Both the position numbers and the translations under genes were made by a program. Under the pieces are notes generated by a model. It had not been told where the DNA came from and did not search any database. It saw only the letters and a program-made list of their open reading frames with translations. Shown here piece by piece: positions 35,513 to 44,314 of a stretch of DNA of 64,000 bases; within the stretch, counting starts at the first letter, position 1; each line of letters opens with the position of its first letter. Source of the DNA: Bryobacterales bacterium (GTDB lineage Bacteria > Acidobacteriota > Terriglobia > Bryobacterales > UBA6623); contig JAPPLB010000007.1 in NCBI GenBank assembly GCA_028819575.1, positions 1 to 64,000 of the forward strand, given 5' to 3'.

Positions 35513-36661
35513 CTACGTCAAATCCATCGGGAAACGGTCAAGGGCGGTTGTCCCTTCGGGCGTGACGAGATAGTCGTGCTCTAGACGGATGCCTCCTTGC
35601 ATCGCATCTGCATAGAGCCCAGGTTCGCAAGCGAGCACCTCGCGATCCAGGATCGTTTCTTTGCTTCCCGGGGTGAGCCAAGGCAGCTCCCAGCCATTGA
35701 GACCTACGCCGTGGCCGGCATGATGCCAGAAGGAACCCTGGGCCGGCTCGAATTTGTCGAGATGCGTCTTGATCGTCTCGTACACTTCCTTCGCGGGAAC
35801 GCCGGGCGCGATGTTGCGTCGCGCGATCTCGTGCGCTTCCATGACGTGCCCCCAGGCGTCCTGCTGGATTTGCGTCGGTCGGCCCACGACGAAGGTACGC
35901 GTGAAATCGCACATGTAGCCCTGAAAGATCGGGAACGTGTCGAAGATGTAGAGGTCGCCGAGCTGCACCCGTCTGGGCGTCGGTGGGCCGCCGCCCTTGA
36001 CGTTGCGAAGCCCGGTCGCGAAGTCGCCTGCCAGCTCGACGGATGTGCCGGCGTTCGCCACCATCGCTTCGTAGTAGATCGAATAGGCCCGAAACTCGGT
36101 CATGCCGGGTTCGAGTCGGGCCTTGATCGCAGCTAGTCCGGCTTCGACGAGGGTCACCGCTCTGCGCATGCACTGAATCTCGTCTGGGTCCTTCTGGCGG
36201 CGCATCTGATCGATGGCGGGGGTCAGGTTCTTAGGAGAGCCGCTGCACGCCACCTCGCGGGCCGCATCGCTTACGGCGAATGGCGCCGCGTCGAACTCAA
36301 GCCCCAGCGCGCCGCCCGTGGGAAGGAACTGTTGCGCGGCCGCTTTCAGCATGACCGCGACATCTTTTGACCAGTTCGTCACGGTGTTGTCGCGCTCCAT
36401 GCTGTGGAAACGGTACATCTCCACCTTGTCCGCGGCCGCATGGGGCTTTTCTCCCGGATCGAGTACCGGAGCATCGGTCAGCAATGCCGATTTGCCGGAC
36501 GCATCGAGGAGGTAGGCATGCGGCAACGTGGGATTCACGAGAACGCCCGAGAAGTAGTAGACGGTCTTTGGGTTCGTGATGACCGCCAAGTCGATGGAGT
36601 CCTGTTCCATCACCTTGAGCAGCCGTTGTTGCCTCTCGCGGCAATTGTCGAGGTTGAGCAT
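35513..36661 (-). CDS. M24-family metallopeptidase (Xaa-Pro aminopeptidase/creatinase-like)
   Basis: A 382-residue cytoplasmic peptidase. The creatinase-like N-terminal domain is followed by the pita-bread catalytic domain with all five metal ligands: Asp in YIFDTFPI, Asp in YMCDFTRTF, His in HAGHGVGL, Glu in ACEPGLY and Glu in RLEHDYLV. This pattern fits Xaa-Pro aminopeptidase-like enzymes, but creatinase or prolidase activity cannot be excluded. The ATG at 36661 follows a GATAAA box closely, so the message may have a very short leader. Convergent with the DUF1080 gene, divergent from the aminotransferase gene. Confidence 0.9.
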   Translation of the reverse strand: MLNLDNCRERQQRLLKVMEQDSIDLAVITNPKTVYYFSGVLVNPTLPHAYLLDASGKSALLTDAPVLDPGEKPHAAADKVEMYRFHSMERDNTVTNWSKDVAVMLKAAAQQFLPTGGALGLEFDAAPFAVSDAAREVACSGSPKNLTPAIDQMRRQKDPDEIQCMRRAVTLVEAGLAAIKARLEPGMTEFRAYSIYYEAMVANAGTSVELAGDFATGLRNVKGGGPPTPRRVQLGDLYIFDTFPIFQGYMCDFTRTFVVGRPTQIQQDAWGHVMEAHEIARRNIAPGVPAKEVYETIKTHLDKFEPAQGSFWHHAGHGVGLNGWELPWLTPGSKETILDREVLACEPGLYADAMQGGIRLEHDYLVTPEGTTALDRFPMDLT

Positions 36662-36744
36662 AAGGCCGATTTTATCAGGGAGTTATGAATGAACCGGCGT
36701 CTTTCGGTGTGTACGCGGCTCCCACCGACCCTTGCGCTAGAATC

Positions 36745-37002
36745 CTAGCAACCCGTGGCGAAAGCCCCGTGGAAGGCGCGGCGGGCTCCTGCGGTTGCTC
36801 GGTGCGGAGTAAGGAGGATGGCGACCCGGGTGATCTCCTCCTTGCGAAGGAAAAAGCGAACGACAAAGCTGACGACCGCAAATGTCCGTTGCCCGAAGGA
36901 ATACGCGCTGCATTCGGTTGGCTGGGCGGAGAGCGCGTCACTGCGTTCCTGGAGCGGCCACTCGTAATGCCGCCTGCGTGACTTTTGCCACGGGCTGCTG
37001 AG
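36745..37002 (+). repeat. Repeat C, 258-base stretch flanked by inverted ends
   Basis: CTAGCAACCCGTGGCGAAAG at the left and CTTTTGCCACGGGCTGCTGAG at the right are inverted copies of each other with few mismatches. Between them is a GC-rich segment with its own hairpin (AAGGAGGA…TCCTCCTT, around 36810-36845). The right terminus recurs at 57177. No gene in it is supported. It fills most of the gene-free stretch 36662-37005 between divergent genes and ends three bases before the aminotransferase ATG. Confidence 0.6.
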
Positions 37003-37005
37003 ACC

Positions 37006-38223
37006 ATGATGTTCGACGAGATGATTTCCGAAGACGCCAAGGTCATGAAGTCTTCGCTCATCCGACAGTTGACGGGTTTGGTGAACCGGCCGGACGTCAT
37101 CTCCTTCGCCACAGGTTCGCCCAACGCGGAAATGTTCCCGCACGAGCAACTGGCGGAGATCTTCAACCATCTGATCGCTGTAGAGAAGGGAAGGCTCTTT
37201 CAGTACAGCGTCACCCGCGGCAACGCCGAGCTGATCGAGGCCGTTCGCGAACGCAACGCCCGTGTGCACGGCATTGAAGCCGCGGCCGTGGAGACCATTC
37301 TCGTCAGCGGATCACAGCAGGGTCTTGATTTTGTAGCCCGTGTGCTGCTCGACCCCGGCGACGCCGTTTTCGTTGAACTGCCCAATTACATCGGTGCGAC
37401 GGCATCATTCGAGAACTTCCGGGCGCGCATGGTGGGCATTCGAAAAACCTCGGCCGGCATGGATCTCGACGATCTCCGGATGAAGATCCGCCAAGTCCGT
37501 TTGGAAGGCTCGCCTCCGAAACTCATCTACGTCATCCCGAACTTTCAGAACCCCTCGGGGCACACCTGGGATGTGCAGACCCGCAAAGGTCTGATCGAAG
37601 TGGCACGCGAAGAAAACCTGCTCATCTTCGAAGACAACGCCTATGGCGAGGTCTACTTCTCGGGTGATGATCCCGATATCCTGAAACCCATCAAGTCCTA
37701 TGACGGTGCGGAAAACGCTCTGTATATGTCGACCTTCTCCAAAGTCCTTGCGCCGGGGTTGCGGGTCGCCTGGATCGTCGGGCCCAAGGAGATAGTCCGC
37801 CGCATCGAGCTTGCCAAGGAGACAGGTGATCTCTGTACTTCGACTGTGGGCCAGAAGCTGATTCTCGAATATCTCAAGCGGGACTGGCTCGACGCCCATC
37901 TCGCTGGAGTTCGCGCATTCTACGAAATGAAGTGCGTCCTGATGCAGGCGGCGCTCGAACGGCACATGTCCAGGCTCGCCAAGTGGAACCGTCCGCAAGG
38001 GGGCCTCTTTTTGTGGGTGGAGTTGCTGGAGCAAATCGATACGCTGCCCCTGCTGCGCCAGGCGGTGGAGGAAGAGAAGGTGGCGTTCATTCCCGGTCAA
38101 CCCTTTTTCGTGGACGGCAGCGGCGCGAATACGCTGCGTCTTTCTTTTTCGAACGTCAGCGACGACAATATAGAGTTGGGCCTTGAGAAGATCAGCCGTC
38201 TGATGGCACGGGCCGCTCGATAA
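37006..38223 (+). CDS. PLP-dependent aminotransferase (2-aminoadipate/MocR-like class I)
   Basis: A 405-residue fold-type I aminotransferase resembling LysN or aromatic/aminoadipate transaminases. The N-terminal segment DVISFATGSPNAEMFP is characteristic of this subgroup. SGSQQGLDFVARVL, VIPNFQNPSGHTW with the PLP-contacting Asn, FEDNAYGEVYF with the Asp, and YMSTFSKVLAPGLRVAW with the PLP Lys are visible, ending with the Arg in NTLRLSFSN. There is no MocR-type DNA-binding domain. ATG at 37006 or 37009 is chosen; the upstream frame from 36985 lies in repeat C. Substrate not assignable. Confidence 0.88.
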   Translation: MMFDEMISEDAKVMKSSLIRQLTGLVNRPDVISFATGSPNAEMFPHEQLAEIFNHLIAVEKGRLFQYSVTRGNAELIEAVRERNARVHGIEAAAVETILVSGSQQGLDFVARVLLDPGDAVFVELPNYIGATASFENFRARMVGIRKTSAGMDLDDLRMKIRQVRLEGSPPKLIYVIPNFQNPSGHTWDVQTRKGLIEVAREENLLIFEDNAYGEVYFSGDDPDILKPIKSYDGAENALYMSTFSKVLAPGLRVAWIVGPKEIVRRIELAKETGDLCTSTVGQKLILEYLKRDWLDAHLAGVRAFYEMKCVLMQAALERHMSRLAKWNRPQGGLFLWVELLEQIDTLPLLRQAVEEEKVAFIPGQPFFVDGSGANTLRLSFSNVSDDNIELGLEKISRLMARAAR

Positions 38224-38338
38224 CCCCTCCCGCTGAGCGGTTCAGTGATTTCGGGGCTCGCGAATCTACAAGCAGCTTGGATCTCCGGGAAAAGCCGGTT
38301 TCACTCTTCGGCTTTCGAGCCGGCAAGCTCCGTTAGTC

Positions 38339-41257
38339 ATGAAGCAATACCCCACCGATCTCGCCGACCAGTTCCGCAAGGAAATCGAGGGCGAGGTCCG
38401 CTTCGACAAGTACTCGAAGATCCTCTACAGCACCGATGCCAGCGTCTGGCAGATTGAGCCGATCGGTGTTGTGATCCCCAAGCATAAGCAAGACGTAGCA
38501 GCGATCGGCCGGGTCGCCGCGCGCCACAAGGTCCCGATCCTGCCGCGAGGCGGAGCCACAAGCCTTTCGGGCCAAACCGTCGGAAACGCTGTTCACATCG
38601 ACTTCGCCAAGTACATGCGCAGTGTGATCGAGCTGAACACCGAAGAGCAGTGGGTGCGTGTTCAGCCGGGGGTCATACAGGATCATCTGAACGACTACCT
38701 GCGGCCTCACGGGTTCGGTCTGGGGCCGGATACTTCCAGCAGCAGCCGGGCGACTCTCGGCGGCATGGTGGGCAACAACTCCGCCGGATCGCACTCGATC
38801 GTCCACGGCAAGATGATCGACCATGTCATGGAAGTGAAGACCGTGCTGTCGGACGGCTCGGAAGCAGTGTTCGGGCCTGTAAACGGGGGCTGTCTTGACA
38901 GCTTGCGACGTGGCGACAGCCTGGAGAACCGTCTCTACCGCGAGGCGCTCGGCATTGGCGAAATCTACCGAGACGAGATCTTGGCGCGGTTCCCGAAGCT
39001 CATCCGGCGCGTCAGCGGCTATAACCTTGACGAGCTGGTCAGGAACAACGGCCACTACGGCGCGGGCTACTCGAGCCGGCCCGGACCTTTCAACCTGGCT
39101 CGCCTGCTGGTGGGTAGCGAGGGTACGCTGGCGGTCGTCAGCGAGGCGAAGATCCGTATCGTTCCGTTGCCGAAGAGGAAGGCCCTTCTGCTCGTGCACT
39201 TCAGGTCATTGCTCGAAGCGGTGGAGTCGGTGGAGGAGATCCTGCAATTCGAACCTGCCGCCGCTGAGTTGATGGACGACTTCAACCTCAAGCAGGCTTT
39301 CGCGAAACCTGAATTTGCTGAGCAGATGGGCTTCGTCGACCGCGCGGCCAACGCGTTGATGGTCGTCGAATTCTACGGCGTTACCGAGCCGGAAGTTGCG
39401 TCGAAGCTGGACAGGCTCAAAGTACACCTCGAAAAGAAGCGGATCGGTTTCAGCTACCTGCCTGTTGTCAATCCGGTGCAGCAGGCCAACATCTGGAACA
39501 CTCGCAAGATGGCCTTGGGACTTTTGATGAGCGTGTCCGGCGACAAGAAGCCGATCGCGTTCGTGGAAGATCCCGCAGTGCCGATTGCGAAGATGCCGGC
39601 GTTCCTGCGAGGCTTCCAGGAGATCCTCGAGGCCCACGACGCCCACGGTGGCTATTACGGGCATGCATCGGTGGGCTGCTTGCACGTGCGCCCCATGATC
39701 AACCTCAAGAAGGCGTCTGAAGTTGAAAAGATGGGCAGTATCCTCGACGAGGTGTCGGCCCTCGTCGGCGAGTACGGCGGCTCGATGAGCGGCGAGCACG
39801 GCGACGGTATCGCGCGCGGGAAATACAACAAGCACCTCTTCGGCGCCGAGATCTACGGCGCTTTCAAGAGGGTAAAGGCTATCTTCGATCCGGAGAACAT
39901 CATGAACCCCGGCAAAGTCGTCGACGCGCCGGAGCCGACCGAAAGCTTGCGCTGGGGTGCGGACTACCAAACGATTCAGATCGACACCAAGCTCAACTTC
40001 AAACGCGAGGGCGGCTTTGCGCGGGCGATCGAGAATTGCAACGGCATGGGTGTCTGCCGCAAGCGTGACGTAGGAACGATGTGTCCGTCGTATCATGCGA
40101 CGCTCGACGAGGAGCACTCGACGCGCGGTCGTGCCAACGCGCTTCGTGCGGCGCTATCGGGGAGGCTGCCGGCTGCCGAGCTGACCTCGAAGCGTATGTA
40201 CGATGTGCTGGATCTTTGTCTGGAATGCAAGGGCTGCAAACGCGAATGTCCGACGAACGTCGACATGGCGAAGATCAAGTATGAGTTCCTGGCGCACTAT
40301 TACGCCCAAAACGGCACGCCCCTGCGCGCTCGCATGTTCGCCGGTGTCGAAACGCTGAACAAGTGGGGCAGCCGCTTTCCGTTGCTCGCGAACTTCACCA
40401 TGGGTCTCGCGCCGGTGAAGTGGATGCTTCACGCGTTCATCGGAATCGACCGGCGGCGCAAGATGCCGCCGTTCGCGTCGCCGACCTTCGTGAAGTGGCA
40501 CCGCCGTCGCAGCGGCGGGACGTCAACCATGGGCAAGCCGAAGATCGTGCTCTTCCATGACTGCTTCATGAACTACAACTACCCTCAAGTCGGGCGCGCC
40601 GCGACGGAAGTGCTGGAGAAGGCCGGGTACGAAGTCATCCTGGCGGACAAGAAGTGCTGTGGCCGCCCCATGATCTCCAAAGGATTTATCGAAGACGCCC
40701 GCGATGCCGCCAGACACAACGTGCGTACATTGGCGCCGTACGCCGAGCAAGATATCCCGGTTGTCGGCTGCGAGCCGAGTTGCCTGCTCACGCTGAGAGA
40801 CGACTACTTCGACCTGGTCTCCGACGAGCGGGTCGAGAAGGTGGCCGAGAACGCCTGGATGCTCGACGAGTTCCTGGTTCGCTTGCATCGGTCGAATCAA
40901 CTGATGCTTCGGTTCCAAGACGATTCCGGGCAGGTTCTCTTTCACGGCCATTGCCATCAAAAGGCTCACATCGGCAACTCCTCCAGCCTGGACGCGCTCC
41001 GTCTCGTACCGGGTCTGGACGTCAAAGAGGTCAATTCCGGCTGTTGCGGCATGGCCGGTTCCTTTGGGTTTGAGAAGGAGCACTACGAGATTTCTGAAAC
41101 CATCGGCCGCCAAAGGTTGCTGCCCGCGGTCGAAGCGGCGTCTCTCGACACCGAGATCGCCGTCAGCGGTGTTTCCTGCCGCCAACAGATCACTCACTTC
41201 ACAACGCGTCGGCCGCGCCACGTGGCCGAGATTCTACGGGGAGCAGTCGCGGATTAG
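38339..41257 (+). CDS. FAD-binding and Fe-S oxidoreductase, D-lactate/2-hydroxyacid dehydrogenase type
   Basis: A 972-residue fusion of a GlcD-like flavin half with a GlcF-like Fe-S half, likely a membrane-associated or respiratory-chain-linked D-2-hydroxyacid dehydrogenase. The FAD-binding PCMH domain starts near residue 35 (ILPRGGATSLSGQTVG, GGMVGNNSAGSHS). The C-terminal flavin cap ends with GEHGDGIARG. A ferredoxin-like pair follows: NGMGVCRKRDVGTMCPSY and LCLECKGCKRECPTN. Two CCG domains close the chain: DKKCCGRPM and NSGCCGMAGSFG. D-lactate or another D-hydroxyacid is the probable substrate. ATG at 38339 is the natural start. Stand-alone gene. Confidence 0.92.
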   Translation: MKQYPTDLADQFRKEIEGEVRFDKYSKILYSTDASVWQIEPIGVVIPKHKQDVAAIGRVAARHKVPILPRGGATSLSGQTVGNAVHIDFAKYMRSVIELNTEEQWVRVQPGVIQDHLNDYLRPHGFGLGPDTSSSSRATLGGMVGNNSAGSHSIVHGKMIDHVMEVKTVLSDGSEAVFGPVNGGCLDSLRRGDSLENRLYREALGIGEIYRDEILARFPKLIRRVSGYNLDELVRNNGHYGAGYSSRPGPFNLARLLVGSEGTLAVVSEAKIRIVPLPKRKALLLVHFRSLLEAVESVEEILQFEPAAAELMDDFNLKQAFAKPEFAEQMGFVDRAANALMVVEFYGVTEPEVASKLDRLKVHLEKKRIGFSYLPVVNPVQQANIWNTRKMALGLLMSVSGDKKPIAFVEDPAVPIAKMPAFLRGFQEILEAHDAHGGYYGHASVGCLHVRPMINLKKASEVEKMGSILDEVSALVGEYGGSMSGEHGDGIARGKYNKHLFGAEIYGAFKRVKAIFDPENIMNPGKVVDAPEPTESLRWGADYQTIQIDTKLNFKREGGFARAIENCNGMGVCRKRDVGTMCPSYHATLDEEHSTRGRANALRAALSGRLPAAELTSKRMYDVLDLCLECKGCKRECPTNVDMAKIKYEFLAHYYAQNGTPLRARMFAGVETLNKWGSRFPLLANFTMGLAPVKWMLHAFIGIDRRRKMPPFASPTFVKWHRRRSGGTSTMGKPKIVLFHDCFMNYNYPQVGRAATEVLEKAGYEVILADKKCCGRPMISKGFIEDARDAARHNVRTLAPYAEQDIPVVGCEPSCLLTLRDDYFDLVSDERVEKVAENAWMLDEFLVRLHRSNQLMLRFQDDSGQVLFHGHCHQKAHIGNSSSLDALRLVPGLDVKEVNSGCCGMAGSFGFEKEHYEISETIGRQRLLPAVEAASLDTEIAVSGVSCRQQITHFTTRRPRHVAEILRGAVAD

Positions 41258-41307
41258 CAGACGTCGCCTCCCGGGCGGAGGTCTGCCGGACCGGTCGCTC
41301 CCATTGC

Positions 41308-42246
41308 ATGTCACGAACGGAAACCATCAACCACCTCACTCTCAGTGGTACTCTCGCGGCGCTGACGACTTGCATCCTTTGGGGTGGCAATGTAGTTGCC
41401 CTGAAGATCGGTTTGCAGACCTTTGCGCCCTTCTGGAGTGCCTTTTGGCGGATGTTGGCGGGGATCGTAGTGGTCGCGGTGTGGGGTTGGAGCCAGAGAA
41501 TCCCGCTCGTACCGACTCGGGGCGAACGGCGGTTGCTGGCTGGGTTGGGATTCTTGTTTATCGTACAGATTTCAGCGCTGAACTTCGGCGTGCATTGGAC
41601 CTCACCGGCCTATGCCGTCGTGTTGCTGAACTCCCACCCGGTCTTTGCCAACTTCGTCGGGCACTTCTTCGTGCCCGAGGACCGTTTGTCGTGGACGCGC
41701 GTGCTCGGTCTCGCGCTGGCGTTTGGCGGGATTTGCGTCGTTTTCCTGGGCAGGCCGGATATCTCTCTGGGCGCGAGGCCCATCCTCGGTAATTTGATGG
41801 TCACTTTCTCTGGTTTCCTGCTCGGAGCGCGCACTGTCTACACACAGCGGCTGGTTCAGACGATTGATCCTGTTCAACCCATCCTGTGGATGATGATATT
41901 TTCCCTTCCGGTGTTTCTCGTCGCCGCTTTGAGTCTCGAGAAACCCTTCCTGCAGCCAGTCAGTGCTGAAGCCGTTTGGGCCATCCTCTTTCAAGGGGTT
42001 GTCATTGCGGGTTTCTGTTTCATGGTTTGGACGACGCTGCTGAAGACCATCAGTCCCGGCGCTCTCTCGATGTTCGCATTCAGTACGCCCATTTTCGGTG
42101 TCCTGTTGAGCGGCCTGATCTACGATGAGGCGATCACCGCGAGGCTGATCTTCGGAGTCTTTGCCGTTACGGCGGGCATCCTGATCGCCACCGGCAGGCG
42201 CCCCGGAGAGCGGGTGCCCGTTTCCGTCAAGGAGCCTGCGCGATGA
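41308..42246 (+). CDS. EamA/DMT-family permease, tandem paralogue 1
   Basis: A 312-residue inner-membrane protein with ten predicted membrane segments built from two EamA repeats. TCILWGGNVVALKIGLQTFAPFWSAFWR is the hallmark of the first repeat, and FCFMVWTTLLKTISPGALSMFAFSTPIFGVLLSGLIYDE that of the second. Members export amino acids, nucleosides or other metabolites; cargo unknown. It begins the three-gene cluster and its last bases overlap the next start by ATGA, so the first two are cotranscribed and translationally coupled. Confidence 0.9.
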   Translation: MSRTETINHLTLSGTLAALTTCILWGGNVVALKIGLQTFAPFWSAFWRMLAGIVVVAVWGWSQRIPLVPTRGERRLLAGLGFLFIVQISALNFGVHWTSPAYAVVLLNSHPVFANFVGHFFVPEDRLSWTRVLGLALAFGGICVVFLGRPDISLGARPILGNLMVTFSGFLLGARTVYTQRLVQTIDPVQPILWMMIFSLPVFLVAALSLEKPFLQPVSAEAVWAILFQGVVIAGFCFMVWTTLLKTISPGALSMFAFSTPIFGVLLSGLIYDEAITARLIFGVFAVTAGILIATGRRPGERVPVSVKEPAR

Positions 42247-43274
42247 GAGCCCTTCTTAAAGGATGGCAGGCGCGCGCTATCCCCGCGGTCACCCCGTCGC
42301 CGCCGCTCGAAATGGGCGACGGCGCACCTCACCGCAACAAGTCCGTAGGTGTGGCGGTCGCGCTGGTGGCTCTCTGCATTTCTTTCTTCTGGGGCGCCAA
42401 CATCGTAGCGTTGAAAGTTGGTCTGTCAGTCTTCGCGCCGTTCTGGGGAGCCTGCTGGCGAATGGGCATTGGTGCGGTCATCATCGGTCTGTGGGCGCGC
42501 GGCGAAAGGGTTCGCCTTTGGCCCGATCGCGAAGAGTGGGGTCCCTTGCTGGCGCTCGGACTGTTCTGCTACGTCCAGATCTCGCTGTTGAACCACGGCG
42601 TGAACCTGACTTCGGCCGCTTACGCCGTGATGCTCATCAGCGCGCACCCCATCTTTACCAATCTGCTGGCGCACTACTTCGTGCCGGGCGATCGTGTTTC
42701 CAGGATGCGCGTTGTCGGTTTGAGCGTTGCGTTCGCTGGCATCTGTTGCATTTTTCTCGGCAAGCCTGCTGCCCACTTGGCCCCGCATCCCTATTGGGGC
42801 AATATCATCTGCACCGTATCGGCATTTTTTGTCGCGGCCCGCACGGTCGCAACCAAGAGAGTCGTCCAGCGGGTTGACGCAACCCGCGCCATTTTTTGGA
42901 CGTTGGTCATCGCCGAGCCGTTCTTTCTCGCAACGGCGCTGCTCTTCGAGCCGGTAACGATTGCTCCGCTGACGTGGTTGCCGGTTGCCGCAATCATTTA
43001 TCAGGGCGTGATCGTGGCGGGCTTCTGTTTCATCATGTGGACGCGGCTCCTGCGTGACTATCCGCCGGGCGTGATTTCGGTTTTCGCCTTCCCGGCGCCC
43101 TTGTTCGGCGTGCTTTTCAGTACTCTCGTCTTTTCCGAGAGTCTGCCGGCATCGTTCATGGTGGGCGCCGCCGGCGTCGTTACGGGCATTATCATCGTCG
43201 CCCGGCATCAACCCCGCAAGACAGTCGAGCCGATCAGAACCGAGCAGACCGAGCCGGTCAAACGCGCCGCATAG
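42243..43274 (+). CDS. EamA/DMT-family permease, tandem paralogue 2
   Basis: A 343-residue permease of the same two-repeat design. A 30-residue soluble N-terminal extension precedes the first membrane segment, ISFFWGANIVALKVGLSVFAPFWGACWR. The second repeat reads FCFIMWTRLLRDYPPGVISVFAFPAPLFGVLFSTLVFSE. Start ATG at 42243 overlaps the previous stop. The two proteins are clearly diverged, so they may carry different substrates or form a heterodimer; neither is shown by sequence. A gap of 76 bases separates it from paralogue 3. Confidence 0.9.
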   Translation: MRALLKGWQARAIPAVTPSPPLEMGDGAPHRNKSVGVAVALVALCISFFWGANIVALKVGLSVFAPFWGACWRMGIGAVIIGLWARGERVRLWPDREEWGPLLALGLFCYVQISLLNHGVNLTSAAYAVMLISAHPIFTNLLAHYFVPGDRVSRMRVVGLSVAFAGICCIFLGKPAAHLAPHPYWGNIICTVSAFFVAARTVATKRVVQRVDATRAIFWTLVIAEPFFLATALLFEPVTIAPLTWLPVAAIIYQGVIVAGFCFIMWTRLLRDYPPGVISVFAFPAPLFGVLFSTLVFSESLPASFMVGAAGVVTGIIIVARHQPRKTVEPIRTEQTEPVKRAA

Positions 43275-43350
43275 AAGCGGTTCCGTTCTGTCGACGGCCA
43301 AGCCGACCGGATCCCGGCCTGCGGAGGGATCCTGCTAAGCTGGGCTGCCT

Positions 43351-44265
43351 GTGGCTTCTCGACTGCAGCCGATCGGCTGGACGACCGCTCTGATCGCCTT
43401 GGGCGTATGCTTCTTCCGGGGTGGAAACCAGGTTGCGCTCAAGTTTGGCCTCACCGGTTTTCCCCCTTTCCCCACCGCTTTTCTTCGCATGATTGTCGGG
43501 GCGCTCGCCGTGGGTCTGTGGGCGGTAGTACGCGGCGCGGACCTCAAAATCCGAACGGATGAGCGCCGCCCCCTGGCGCAACTCACTCTCCTGTTCCTCG
43601 TGCAGATCGGCATCTTGCATATTGGCGCCGACTACACATCTCCCGCCTATGCCGTCATCCTCATCAACTCGAACCCGATCTTCGCGAACCTCATCGCCCA
43701 CTTTGTCGTGCCTGAAGATCGGCTGTCGCCGGCGCGGGTGCTCGGCCTGGCCGGCGCCTTCATCGGTGTCGTCGTCGTCTCGTTGGGCCGCCCCGACGCG
43801 GCTCTCGCAAGGAACCCGTTAGCGGGCAACTTCGCTGTTCTGGTCTCTGGAATCCTGGTCGCCGCGAGGCTTGTCTATACGCAACGGCTGGTACAGAGAA
43901 TCGAGCCCGCCAAACTGGTCTTCTGGCAAATGGTTCTATCGCTGCCCGGTTTCGCTTTGGCCGCCTGGATCGCGGGTCAGGGCATTCGGGGGCCGGTGAC
44001 CTGGCAGGCTGTCGCTGGCACGAGCTACCAGGGGGCTGTCGTTTCCGGCCTGACCTTTATGGCTTGGGCGGTCCTGCTGCAGAAGCATAGTCCGGGTTCG
44101 TTGTCCGTCTTCTCGTTCACGGTGCCGATCTTCGGAATATTGTTGAGCGGCTGGCTTTTCGGGGAAGCACTCACGTCCAGGCTGATCTTCGGCGCTCTGA
44201 CGGTCACCGGCGGCATCGCAGTAGCGACACGCGCGGGACGCAAGGCCGTCATCGAGGCGGGATAG
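43351..44265 (+). CDS. EamA/DMT-family permease, tandem paralogue 3
   Basis: A third EamA protein, 304 residues, starting with GTG at 43351. The first repeat opens ALGVCFFRGGNQVALKFGLTGFPPFPTAFLR, in which Arg replaces the Trp seen in the other two copies. The second repeat has SGLTFMAWAVLLQKHSPGSLSVFSFTVPIFGILLSGWLFGE. It is closer to paralogue 1 than to 2 in the second half. It ends 11 bases before the solo repeat A copy and is convergent with the aminotransferase gene. Cargo unknown. Confidence 0.89.
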   Translation: MASRLQPIGWTTALIALGVCFFRGGNQVALKFGLTGFPPFPTAFLRMIVGALAVGLWAVVRGADLKIRTDERRPLAQLTLLFLVQIGILHIGADYTSPAYAVILINSNPIFANLIAHFVVPEDRLSPARVLGLAGAFIGVVVVSLGRPDAALARNPLAGNFAVLVSGILVAARLVYTQRLVQRIEPAKLVFWQMVLSLPGFALAAWIAGQGIRGPVTWQAVAGTSYQGAVVSGLTFMAWAVLLQKHSPGSLSVFSFTVPIFGILLSGWLFGEALTSRLIFGALTVTGGIAVATRAGRKAVIEAG

Positions 44266-44276
44266 AATGCGGCCTG

Positions 44277-44314
44277 ACCTGCATTTCTCACCACGTGGTG
44301 AGAAAGCCAGGTTA
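44277..44314 (+). repeat. Repeat A copy 7, solo inverted termini
   Basis: Both termini joined with no internal part. The core TTCTCACCACGTGGTGAGAA is a perfect 20-base palindrome, flanked by ACCTGCATT on the left and AGCCAGGTTA on the right. The final TTA is the complement of the TAA stop of the aminotransferase gene. It lies between convergent genes and may act as a hairpin terminator. Confidence 0.92.

Noticed and set aside
36685-36981. A 98-codon plus-strand frame within repeat C
   Set aside because: It has no ribosome-binding site, its sequence looks like low-complexity GC-rich translation, and it is confined to the repeat-flanked segment.
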